From assembly GCA_021234155.1 (NCBI GenBank), contig JAJEKV010000136.1:248001-312000 (forward strand): 64,000 nucleotides of DNA, written 5' to 3'. A model generated the notes under the pieces. The model ran no database searches. It saw only the letters and a program-made list of their open reading frames with translations, and was not told the DNA's origin. Below are positions 23,899 to 35,500 of the stretch, piece after piece. Within the stretch, counting starts at the first letter, position 1. Every line of letters starts with the position of its first letter. This DNA comes from Isoetes taiwanensis (lineage: Eukaryota > Streptophyta > Lycopodiopsida > Isoetales > Isoetaceae). Both the position numbers and the translations under genes were made by a program.

Positions 23899-24921
23899 CT
23901 CTTGAATTCAACTTACATTATTTAAACCCAACTGGATGGTACGGAAATCATTTTACAGTTGCTTGAATAAGCTTATTATGACTTGAATCTGTTATTCCGC
24001 AACTGAGATATGGACCATCATGAAGAAGTTAGCCCTCAATATAAAAATTTGCAAAGCTACGTGAAGAATTTGATATGATTTTCTCACCTCGAAGATTCTT
24101 GCTACACTGGTAGAATGTGTTTGTCCTTTCAAATGCAAATATGCCTGGAATACATTCAGCACTATAGATTTGAAGAAGGTAACTGTTCTCTAAGAGCTGA
24201 ATAACATGTGGTGTTAATAAATAGAGAGATAAGCAAAATAGCCACAACAGAAATAGTGTGAACATAGCATCCTAGAAGTAATTGGCATCGTATTCTAGAC
24301 TGCACATATACTGATCAAACTTTATAATGAGCGTTGTGCTCCACTTTCATGTTTCTGAATTCCTTTATTATTCCTTCTACATATGCCACTGTGCCTATGC
24401 AAAGACACTATTGTGAGAAATGAAACCTTAGAGCATCTAGATGATTATCTGCTCTCAGACCAAATGAGCAGCGAAACAGTTGAAGAATAAACAAGTTCTT
24501 GCAAATATAACAAAGAGGCAAAATATAGTATGGTGATCCTATCTTAGCTCTAGGTGTCTGTTTTCTATATGCTTCAGCTTAATTAAAAGCTCGCTAATGG
24601 GGACATAGAAAATTACCAAATCTGTTAGATCATGTATGCACTACATGGCACAGAGAATGAGAAGTAAGTTTAAAGCACTTACAGTGTCAACTATTGAAGA
24701 TATCCATTAGTTGCAATGGGACAACTGGACACTTCCTAAAGCAAGAGTGGTTCCAAATTGTTGTTCTTGCAGAATAAACAAATGTATTAGATACCGTATG
24801 ACTAATGAGCAAACCCACAAAGCACTCACGGCTTCAGTTCACTAAAGATCTTAGCTGCGATCAAAGACATAAACTTAGAAGCATATATATGGGGCACATC
24901 CTTTATGGGAGCTGCATTTAC
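23899..24921. other. Non-coding region
   Basis: AT-rich sequence; only short frames without motifs. Nothing further can be supported. Confidence 0.4.
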
Positions 24922-25079
24922 AGATGCATAGACCTTTCAAATAAAACTACAGCAATTTTGCATTATTAGACATTGCTTTACAAAGCCAGAACAGAGAGAC
25001 AGATGCATAGACCTTTCAAATAAAACTACAGCAATTTTGCATTATTAGACATTGCTTTACAAAGCCATAACAGAGAGAC
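24922..25079. repeat. 79-bp tandem duplication
   Basis: Two head-to-tail copies (24922-25000 and 25001-25079) beginning AGATGCATAGACCTTTCAA, differing only at one base (CCAGAAC versus CCATAAC). The near identity points to a recent event. Confidence 0.9.
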
Positions 25080-25907
25080 ACATGGAACAACATATTTCAA
25101 CATGAGAAAGGTTTTTTTAGCTAAACAAATTGAAGCATTCGTTTACATCGCCCCCACCAGCTTGTCTTCATCAAAAGTACCAGAATGTAAAAGCACAAAA
25201 TAATACACTCATGTTTGCCTTGAGTGGCCCACTTGCACTGCTCCATAAATGCCATTCCTTGTGAATCTTAGAGGACCTTTCTATTAACAAACACGAAACT
25301 GCCAACTTGAAATTCTAATGTGGGTCATTGCAAATAACAGTGAGAATCAGATTGAGAAAATCATGAGCCTCGAACATGAGCTTGGGACAATTGCAAACAT
25401 CCTAAGAATGTTATGCAGTTTGACCCAGAGACATTAATTTGGATCAAGGATAAACGTACAGACTAAGCATGTGCTAAACTCGAAGTGAAGGACACACAGT
25501 TTGATTTGTACCTCGTAAAGAATGGGGGCCAATATGATAGGAATCGCCCTATTGCTCTTTGTTTCATTTGACACCCACCACCACACAACCACCACATACG
25601 ACCATCACAAAGCCACCACGCTACCACCATCACCATATCCACAAAAGGCCTCCCTGCAACAATCGCCGATGCCATAGAGAAAAGTATTTCCAGTCTTTAA
25701 AAAGGATAATATAACTAATACAACACATTTTGTGTGCAACTTCTAAACGATTAGATATGGCAATCAAGTAAGAAATGCTAGACGAAGACACATTCACAAT
25801 CAGGTGGCAGGTAGCTAACTATGAGGGACATATTTCTGCTTATCTGCACAACACATTTGCTTAGCAACCGTCAAATATTAACAGCAAGAAGATGAAATGA
25901 GAAGATG
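25080..25907. other. Non-coding flank of the LARD
   Basis: No supported gene. A minus-strand frame at 25463-25675 begins MASAIVAGRPF but is rich in Trp and simple CCACCA repeats and is not convincing. The last five bases, AGATG (25903-25907), are the left target-site duplication of the LTR element. Confidence 0.4.
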
Positions 25908-27489
25908 TGTGACGTTCCAGCACAGTATACGGTCCCAGGACGTATACTGTACTGCCTCGTCACGCGTACACGCCACCCCGACTGACGTGTACGCCGACGT
26001 GTAGCCAGGCAAGTAGCCCCTAGGGGGCAACTTGCAACGTGTGTGCATTTATTAATGTGCACATTTAACCATGTGCACATTTACCTAGGTGCACATTTTC
26101 CCATGTGGACACTTTATGCCACCTAGTCATTAAAGGCAAGTGGGCCACATCCAATTATCCCACATGCCTAAAGGGGATAATGGGAACCCTAGCCCTAACC
26201 CTTTGTCTATATAGGTTAAGGAAACCCTAACTTGCCATTTTCGTCCATAGGATTTTAGGGCTCTGTTTTGCTTGCTCCAAGAGTCAAAACCGCATCCCAG
26301 ACTCTGTCTGAGCGAATCAGCTCGTTAGAGTCCCAATCTAGCTTCATCTTCTAGCAGCAGAGCAGGATGGTCGAGTTCAGAGCAGGAGGAGCGAGCCAAG
26401 GATCAGGTATTTCGTCAATTTAATAGCCTAAACCGTCTTCCAGTCATCGAATCAGAAGGTTTAGCCTATTAAATTGCCCATAGCAGCCATCTAGATCTCT
26501 AGATACCAAGCTCTAACTAAAGAACCTAACTCTATGATATAGATTAGATCTTGTTCTTTAGTTCTTCTGTGATGTGTATGATGATGTATTTCTGTGAACT
26601 CATTGTATTGGGAAGGGGGGGTAGAGACCCTAAAGCCTGGTAGTTGATGCTCCTAGCTAGCCTCTTTAGCTGCTTGTAAATTGGCTGTGTACAAGAACCA
26701 CACTGGTTGTGGGTGAAGGGGCCGGGCCCGGCTTATAAGGAGGTTCATGTTCTGACTCTTGAACAATCCCTCTGGTGTGTAAGGCCTACCGGGGATCACT
26801 GTGGACTAGGTCTAATGGCTTGCCACTGCGTGTGGGCAAGGCATAGGCTCGACACCCGTGGAGTGATGCGTCACTCTCCATTGGGTTCAAGTCGAATAAG
26901 GGCGGTGGCCCTCTAGTCACCTTGAGTCAGCATGTAGATCTCTGGAGGGAGTGATCCCTACCTGCCCCATCGGAACTGGGGAGATGCAACCCAGGAATAG
27001 CCCCTTTGGCTATGCATCCGGCGGGCTACAGTCAGGTCCCAACACTCTTCAACCTACTCTGCAAAGTGTGCACAGGAGGGGCGGATGGAGTGGACTACCC
27101 TAAGCCATGTTCTTATGCCAGCCAAATCCATTGCCATGAATTCTGTCTGCAATGACCTCTGGAGACCCAAGCTTGTCAGTCCATCCCTGTGTATGAGCCT
27201 TGGGATTCCCCATGTGATGTACTGATCTTTGTCTATGCAGATATGTGATGAGCCATCCTTCGAGATGGTTATGTGATGTTGATGTTGTATACTGACATGT
27301 ATGTTTACGCTTCCGCAGCTAGGTAGGCCCTAAGGAAGACAGGGTAAATGACCCCTTCATTCTTCCCACTGGAACTCATCAAGGTTGCAGTGATACGTGG
27401 AGGGCCCTGTATCAGTATGGAGCTGGTATGGGGGATGAACTCCTGTTTGTATATGGTGCAGGCACCGTATATGAGTAGGGGACGTCACA
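25908..27489 (+). repeat. 5' LTR of the LARD
   Basis: 1582 bp from TGTGACGTTCC to GGGGACGTCACA. Matches the 3' LTR over its full length. Contains CCCTAA-type strings near 26190 and the lineage-wide blocks GGTAGAGACC, GATGCTCCTAG, GGCGGATGGAGTGG and ACGCTTCCGC. The open frame 26707-26916 recurs in the other LTR only because the LTRs are copies. Confidence 0.92.
26206..26215 (+). promoter_or_regulatory. TATA box candidate in LARD 5' LTR
   Basis: TCTATATAGG, about 300 bp into the LTR, is the only good TATA-like site there and is conserved in the 3' LTR at 35799-35808. It would place transcription start near 26240, defining the U3/R border. Position and conservation are seen; function is inferred. 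Confidence 0.5.
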
Positions 27490-27490
27490 G

Positions 27491-27502
27491 TGGTATCAGA
27501 GC
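27491..27502 (+). other. Primer binding site, tRNA-iMet
   Basis: TGGTATCAGAGC, one base after the LTR end, is complementary to the 3' end of plant initiator tRNA-Met and is the common plant PBS. Confidence 0.95.
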
Positions 27503-27677
27503 AATGTAGCAAAGCACTGACCATGCTCCCAGTAGTACTAACTTGATAGGATCCTCAAACCTCGAAAAGTGGGAAATTTTTTTCTTATTTTTGTAGTATA
27601 CTAAGCTAGTAACAGTTAAGTGAATTGGAACATAAAAAGACTAAAAACAGTGAGCCAAAACCTTCTAAGGCAAGGTG

Positions 27678-27744
27678 GTCTCACACGTCGCGCCAGGACT
27701 AAAAACAAAACTTCAATTTTTGAACTGGGCGCAACGTGTGAGAC
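27678..27744 (+). other. LARD leader hairpin, copy 1
   Basis: 67 nt with 17-nt arms: GTCTCACACGTCGCGCC at 27678-27694 and GGCGCAACGTGTGAGAC at 27728-27744, pairing at 16 of 17 positions with one C/A mismatch. The 33-nt apical part is rich in A and T. The same unit recurs at 28183 and 28397. Confidence 0.85.
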
Positions 27745-28182
27745 ATTAGGCCATACACACCTTAATACTTGATGAATTTTAATAAGGTAACATGCTAGAT
27801 CGAGTTTTAAGGTAAGAATTAGTTAGATTTGTATATTAGACCCAAGAAATGTACGAGCAGATAGAGCGAGAGATACAAGAAGAGGAGAGGGCAGAACGAG
27901 ACTAGGAGACCAAGGTTCAAGAAGCAACAGAGCAAAAACTAGTGCATCATTTTGAAGATTCGACAGCCTGCACAGTTCATGCGAAGAGGGTGACACTAAT
28001 GAAGAAGGATATGCAGCTTGCCAGCTACATCAAGGGAGATCCACAGTAAAATTTTGTAAATGATGGAAAATTTTTGAGTTTTAGACTAAGTAACGTGTGT
28101 AATCTTACTTAATTAAGTTGAGTTAGTAAGTTCCAGCTTTTGTCTTAGTCAAAACAGACATTTTAGACCAATTTGAGAGGAT

Positions 28183-28249
28183 GTCTCACACGTCGCGCCA
28201 GGACTAAAAACAAAACTTCAGTTTTTGATCTGGGCGCAACGTGTGAGAC
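28183..28249 (+). other. LARD leader hairpin, copy 2
   Basis: 67 nt, arms identical to copy 1, loop also 33 nt. Within the loop AAAAAC and GTTTTT can pair as a second, inner stem. Confidence 0.85.
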
Positions 28250-28396
28250 CTTCATACCTAAACTAGTCCTAAACTAGACCAAAACACCTCCAAATCGACC
28301 AAGTAAGGGGTCAATTCTGCCTAACTCGATGAGCCTAGCATGATTAGACCCTTAGATCACCCAAATTGGACAAGTTTTGACCAAAATGGGGCCAAT

Positions 28397-28463
28397 GTCT
28401 CACACGTCGCGCCAGGAGCAAAAACAAAACTTCAGTTTTTTATCTGGGCGCAATGTGTGAGAC
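28397..28463 (+). other. LARD leader hairpin, copy 3
   Basis: 67 nt. The 3' arm reads GGCGCAATGTGTGAGAC; its single change (C to T) turns one G-C pair into a G-U pair and so keeps the stem in RNA. The inner AAAAAC/GTTTTT stem is retained. Sequences between the three copies are not repeated. Confidence 0.85.
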
Positions 28464-31400
28464 CTCCAAACTTTGAACCTCCATAACTTGAGCTACAGAG
28501 CTCCAAATCGCCTGAAATTTGTTGTAATAGGACCGTTAGACAGCCTAGAATCCATTTATGACCTCAAACTAGGCTAGAAATGTCAAACCCCAGCTCAAAA
28601 TGACCAAAATTGCTCAAACCCTTGAATTGTTTTTCCAAACTGTGGTTTGTTTGTAAATAGAAGCATACCCCATTAGTACCTCGCAAGTATTGCTCTCGGT
28701 TCAAAGCTGATGCCTTACTTCTAGATAGAAGTGCCCAAGAACACCCCTTTGTTATAGTCATCTAGACCTTAGCATAGCAACCCAAGTCCAACTGTTGGTA
28801 CATCACCTCTGCTCATGCCAAAGGCATAAACCTTGACCTAATTCTGTGTCCTTCTAATAGAGTTTGACTTATATAGCCGCCACATTGACACTCCCTATTG
28901 CCAGGATACCTAGAAAGGAGCTAGAGTCTAGAGCTGCCCAAGTCACTCCATGTGTAGAGATTGGACTCCCCCAAACCAACTTTGTTAGGACCTTAGAGTA
29001 TGCCTCAAACATCATGGAGGTTTTGCAAAACAACCCTCATTTCATGCCATACCACACGTCCTAATGTCCATAGACTTGTAGATTATAGATATGCCTCCAG
29101 TAACGCTGCTCGAGCCATCTTGCTTGCTTATAGAGCCCAAAAATGTTGTAGGAGAGCCCTTCAAGTAGACCCTTAGACTCTAGAATATACGAGCGTTGCT
29201 TTCGAAGGACAGGGCCAGGGCCACAGAAGAGCTAGAGACGCAACTTCTGGAAGACATCGAGGACCCAGCCGATGTACAGACAGATAAGGAGAGGAGACCG
29301 AAAAGACAGACCCAAGAGAGAGAAGCACAACGACAAACACCTCAACCGACAAACGAGTAGAACAGGACACCACCGGCCTATCATCAATCTTCATCAAATG
29401 GGAAGAATATTTGGTAACCAACGGCATCAAGAATTTTTCTAGATGTCAACCTCCCGGCTACCACGTCCACGAGCTCACATCAGAAAGAGGATCTCGACGC
29501 CTTCACCAACTCGACGCACATGAGTTTCAAATGGAAGAACGCAAGGCAGCAAAATACAAAAGTGCGGGGAAGACGTTAGACATCGATGCCACATTAGCAT
29601 CACGAGCTAAGGCCAGAGGGCATAATCTTCCGTCGAGGAGAGAAGTCATGGCGACACAGGAGCGTATAGAAACCGGAGGGAAGACCACCACGACCTTGCA
29701 ATCCAGCAGCTCAAGCGAATGTCATGCAACGTCAACAAAAGGAGCAACCAAGCTAGGCAACCACAAAGCACCTAAGGCTGACCAGGACGAGCTTCCAGCT
29801 CCCTTGCACCAGCAGGAGAACTTTCATCGGTTCCAAAAAGTAGGAGACCATGAGGGGGAGGAGACGCATATCAGGGAGCATCTCCAACTTGAAGGCCTAT
29901 ATCAGCATTAGGGGCAATATCAAGGAGGAGAATATTCTGCTCGAACAAGAATTCCGGACCCAGAAATACCTAGAAACCAAAGGAAGGACGACTTTACTAC
30001 GTCAGCCAAGGAGTGCGAGACTCGAATGGATAGGACCCAAAGGACGGAGGAGACGACCTAGCCAGCAGGTACAAATCACGCAAAGGCGACCAGAAGGAGC
30101 TATGATAGGTGCAATGGAGATGACCACACTTCCAGGCACATGAGAGGCACCTCGGAATGAAGCAAAGCCCAAGCAACAGGAGTCCCACTCAGAAATTCAA
30201 CCTGCGGAGGAATGACAATGCCTGCCTACCGACCACAATCTCAGAGCTTCGAAGACATTCAAGAATGCCCGACTGCAACAGCCAGGTGATCCTACTCAAG
30301 CGATCAGTGGCACCGCACATCGGCAACCTTGCAACGACACACCGCATGTAGGGACGTTGAGCGGTCACCGCACTCCTTACGACGGACATACACATTAAGG
30401 AGGAGCATCTTTTTCAAAGGATCACATCGACGAACACTCTTCGCAACTTGGCGTGACGAGCTCGGATCAGACATGAAGCTCAACAATAGTAGCAGCATCT
30501 CAAGGAATCCCGGAGTCAACCAGAACGAAGAAGATGCAGCAAAACTGAAGAATCAAACGCGATAGGAGGAGGGGAAACCCTAAAGGAGTATAAACATTTA
30601 AGTAGATCTTCGTAGTTGTTTTGAAAAAGTGGAGGAATTAAAATCCCAATGTAAATGCGTATATATGTCTATTGTATATGTCGGGCGTTCACAGATATAG
30701 TGGAGAAACATGAGTTTAGAGTCATGTATTACGTATTTAGCGCTTAGATCCGGAAGCTCCTTCATTTCGACTACCAAATGAGGAAGCAACGAAGCACAAC
30801 TATAGCCCAAGATCAAAATGGAAGAGCAAGTACGAGGGAGAAACGACCAGAGCCCAAGCAAACCTTCGACTCCAAACACTTCGGGAAGTGCCCTCAAGTA
30901 GAAGACCACTCGTCCACCCAATGTCAGAATAAGAGACAACACCGGTCATGTCAAGATCATCAGCGCTGCACCAGGACATCGTCAGGATGCAACACTACCT
31001 CTTGTGGCAGCAGCAACACTTGATGAACTTATGACACGAGTGGCCTCAACAATAGGAGGAACGACCCGACATCAACGAGCCAACTAAGAAGGCAACATCT
31101 CGACGACCATAATTCCACCTTGTGGTAATATAGGGTGATGCGCTATGACACGCGTATTAGATGGAGATGCACTTGCGAAAGGCACCGCGACGAGGAGATA
31201 TGCCTCCAACAACTAGGTGATGGCTTCGTCAGGTACTCTTACCAGTAATTAGAAGAGAAGAAGCCGATCATATCTCCGACATGTGGGACATCAAACGCCC
31301 AAGGAAGAAGCATTTGACACCTTAACGACAAGGATAGCAACTGAAGCACCTTCAGCAAAAAGAGAGTTCAAGATAGTAGTCAGGCTATTCAACGACAAGA

Positions 31401-34400
31401 GTATATATAAGGTAGGCACTTCTTCAACTCAAGGGTCAAGCTGCGCAGATATAAGGATCCATCATCCCGACAACAGAGCCATCAGGGAGAAGAGCCATGA
31501 TGCCTTACTTGCCAGAGAGACCGACAGGCATTGATGGACAAAGGTCAGGAACTGAAAGCTGGAGAAGTGCTGGCAACCGACTTCTTCCACGAGCTCCCTA
31601 GAGGCAACAGGAGGATCAAAACTGACGAGCACAATCAAAGCCACCGGAAGATACCTCAAGACAAGAAGACGGCATAGCACCGTGGAACGTGACAACGCCC
31701 AAGCCATGTGATCGAGGGGATCAAACAAGGAAGTTTGGAAGCTCGATGGAGAAGCAACTAGGCGAGGCGAGCCGATGACTTGCACGCGGACTTGCATGCA
31801 ACTTGGTGAACCCAAGGATCGATGATTCAAAGAACAACTGCAGAAGAGAACAACTCCAGAGGAGTATAGCCAAAGGAATCGCGCACAGTCTCAAGAGACG
31901 CCTCCACTGAAGGAGGAACAATTACCGCCCAAGAACAGGATCAGGAAGCAGACCGAAATGTCGAAGCATCAACGACCAGCACACCTTTAGTTAGAATGTG
32001 AGGAAAAGCGTGTTGTGCCATAGCCGACAAACATCGGAGGGCCCAAGTATATCAACGAGTTACCCCGGAGTACGAGCCGACGTACAAATAGGAGGATATA
32101 GATCGTCAACACTATTGCACCGGGAGGAACACCGATGACATCGCCAAGGAGTAGGTGTGCAACTCGAAGGGAGGCACAAGGGGGACCTAATAGCTCTAGT
32201 AGTAATTGTAATTATGTAAGTTATATGTTTTGCATATATAGTTCCCTTGTTATTCCTTCCCTCCCATAGCGTAACTAATCAAAGGAAGAGATGTCAGGCA
32301 ATTTGCAGGGGTGACGCAATCAACATCGTCAACACTCTTCGGGCAACACGATAACGACAAGAGGACTTGACGTATGAGACGTCGATGGAGTCGAAGAAAC
32401 AATATCGGATACAGAGTCGTCCTTTAGCTGCCAAGACAAAGAGTTCAAGATGAAAGATCTTTTCAACGGCGCCACCTTCAGGCTTTTGAAAAGCGGCATG
32501 GAAGATTTCAAGCGATCAACTACACCATCAAAACCACCAGCAATGAGAGGCTTCTAACGAACAAAGTCAACCTCTACATCAAAGAGGAGCCACCGTCAAG
32601 AAGACTGAAGTATCGAGCGACTTGGAAGAACGTTACCTTGCTACTTCAAGCAGGCAACGAGTGGATGAGCTTCTAGCAAGCTCAAGGATCTAAGGCCATG
32701 GGGCCTAGTAGGTTAAATGTATGGACGGTAACATCCATATTGGGATTAGAAGGCATTTCAAGATATTCTCACTGAAAGGATCGCCCCAATATTGAGCTAA
32801 GCGTCAAGGATTGGAAAGGAAATGCATAGGAGTAACTATAATTATATACGATTGTTAACAGACATCCAACGTATTGAAACCACTCGGTGAGATTGATCTC
32901 CTCGCTAAGAAGGATTCATTGCTAGGATAATTGTTGACCATGTATAAATCTAGTACCTCCAAAGAATAATCCAACCGAAAGAAAAGAAGTAATCTAATAA
33001 GTCCAGCCAACTTGTTACGATGACATCAATTCGATTGGTAGGAATATTCCAAGAGTTTAAATAACTAAGAAAGGGGGAATCTCTAGAATATAAAAGAATA
33101 ATACATGCAAGGTACATCTAAAATAAGAATTATAGTAATCAAATAGTCTTTTGAGACAAAAGGAATTGTCATGTTGACAAAACCTTGTGGATTAGAATCG
33201 TTCTAACTAAGTAGGTAACCCGTAACTATATTGAAATAAATGATAACATAATATGTGCATCCATCTTAGATGGTTATATATGTCAGCTAAGGCTAGTAAA
33301 TTAATGCGCTAAGTAAGTATGATTTATCTGCGTTTCAAGATAAGCAGATAAATCCGCTTCTTGAGGCTAGTTGAAAGGTCCTCTGCATGGTTGTTGGTTG
33401 TTTGCTTGAGTTGCTTTCTGTTGAGTGCAACTAGGCTTTAGAAGAAGCGTATAACCTCTTAAGGGGAGAGAATAAATATGATGACGTGTACAACGCCATT
33501 GAAGGGGTGCAGGATTGAACGTACTTGCATCGAATTGACCGACCCGTAGAATAGAGTTCACTCCGGCAATGGCCGAAGCGAATAGAGCGTAAGATAGATA
33601 GATACCTTAGTGCTCAGAAGGCCTTCAACGTGCGAGACCGACGTAGTAGTTAACTACACCAATGAAGTGGAGCAAAACTATGGGAGCAATGCAACGACCA
33701 AGTCATCTCCAAATTACTCGACGTCGGCTCAATGGGTGGATGCGTTCTAGCCTTAGGTAAGGCGTGCGCATGTATTATAAGCTTTAATGTGTCTAAATCC
33801 TAATAACTGCATAGAATTTGTTGTATGTATATGTATCATAGGGAAATAAGTTTACTAACAACGATAATGTGAAGTAGCATGTTAATTAATCCTTCGCAAG
33901 GATGCAATTCCTTCCAAGGATAGTTATATGACCTCGGGTCCTTATAAATATAAATAGAAAATAGAATTAAGATATACTTAAGTGCATCTTAGGGATATAC
34001 TTCCAAGGGTAATGCAGGACCCAAGGAAGAGAATAAGAAGCACATCTAATTCTTGTGTATGATAATTAAAACCTTGTCTATGTAACAATAGGTCTAAAAT
34101 TGGGGTTATTGTTTAAATAATCGCGATCTAAAAGTCGTTAAATATTGCAAAGCTTAGAGTAAATATAATAGTACTATCGGAAGTAATGTATCCAATACTA
34201 CTATAATGATTATATAAAAATATTACCGTAAGGTAGTTAATATAATTGCATGCATTAAGGAAAGTACAGCAGGATCATGCAGGGGTCCAAGACTGTAATG
34301 TTTACTTAAGACGTTAACGGATGCTAGCCGACATGCAACAGTTAGTGGAGGAAGTACGAAGACATCCTCTAGCAGCAAGAGGCCGGCAGAAGGGCATAGC

Positions 34401-35447
34401 GACAAGCTCTGCATCGACAAGGTCAGATATGCAGATATGCTCGGCAAGGTCATCTCCGAAGTAATCGGCTCAGGAATGTCGATTTATGTCTAGATTAATT
34501 TCATGTGTAGTTAAGATTAATCTACGTATGCAGCCTATGCTAGGTATGGGTTGCATGCGTATTTACCGATGATGGGACCACTACGGTGATCTCTAGGACG
34601 TGGTGTAATGTCATCGTGGACATGACCGCGGTGCTGCTTGGATTAGTTAGAAGTAGATTAAAAAGTCTACTTCCGTCCCACGAAAGTAGATGACCTCGAG
34701 AGATAAGAGGTCATTCAGGAATGCATTGATAGGAAATCACCTCTAGTCAATGCCTACGGGGAGGACCCTATCCTTCACGCCCAAATACGGGAAGGACCCT
34801 ATCCTCCACGTCTCAGGCAACTAAAGGTGTAGGCATGAGCGTCATATAGGCATTATAGGGCGATGTCTCCACGGCCACGATGGAAGAAGCATCCTCCTCC
34901 TACACCGGGAGATTAGTCATGCATTCATGTAGATAGATGGGGTGGTTCCCTTATAACCAACTTTACATTAATATTCTAGCGTGGTGTGAATCCAGGAGGC
35001 CAATGAGAATGAAGAACCGGCAGGGAGTCGCATCACGAGCACTTGTATAGATAGTTCTAGAGTAGTTGTGATTTCTACCATTGAACTAATCGCTTAAATA
35101 TTGTGTAAGCTAGTAAAAATGTAATTATAGATATTGTAAAATTAATGCAGGATTTCAAGGTGCAAAGACATGCGACACAAAATTCGTTAAAACATGTTGC
35201 AAGGGATAAAGAGTACCTTGGAAGTGTAAATTTTGTATGAAATTGATAAACTTTGATAAACTTAAATGTTGTATTAAGTAAGGTTAGTAATTACCTGGCG
35301 TTGATTAAGTATGAAGTGATAAGTTAAATGGATAATGAAATAGTACAGTAATGTCTTAAACATTACCTTAGAGTAATTCTAATAATTGTGTAAGTATAAT
35401 AATAATAAATTGTATGCATCAAGTTGATTGCAGGTTAAGAAGATCCC
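28464..35447 (+). other. LARD interior without recognisable coding domains
   Basis: About 7 kb. The part from 29160 to 32200 is purine-rich, with plus-strand frames (29411-29911, 29850-30143, 31283-31534) rich in Arg, Lys, Gln, Ser and Thr but no zinc knuckle, protease or RT motif. They may be remnants of a captured or degenerate gag-like gene. The rest (32200-35447) is AT-rich with no long frame. I find no tandem array apart from a short duplicated phrase near 34760-34810 (GGACCCTATCC). Confidence 0.5.
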
Positions 35448-35500
35448 AAGGTGGGGAGACCCACGATGCTGCGGACAGCATCATTTCAAGGTGGAGAGAA
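35448..35500 (+). other. Double polypurine tract with stem-loop before LARD 3' LTR
   Basis: An upstream purine tract AAGGTGGGGAGA (35448-35459), a perfect stem-loop ATGCTG-CGGA-CAGCAT (35466-35481) and the proximal tract AAGGTGGAGAGAA (35488-35500) directly next to TGTG of the LTR. The proximal tract is the plus-strand primer. The same three-part order is present in the chromovirus. Confidence 0.8.

Noticed and set aside
29411-31534. Possible gag or accessory ORFs in the LARD interior
   Set aside because: Frames are short, change often and show no capsid, zinc-knuckle or enzyme motif; treated as non-coding interior.
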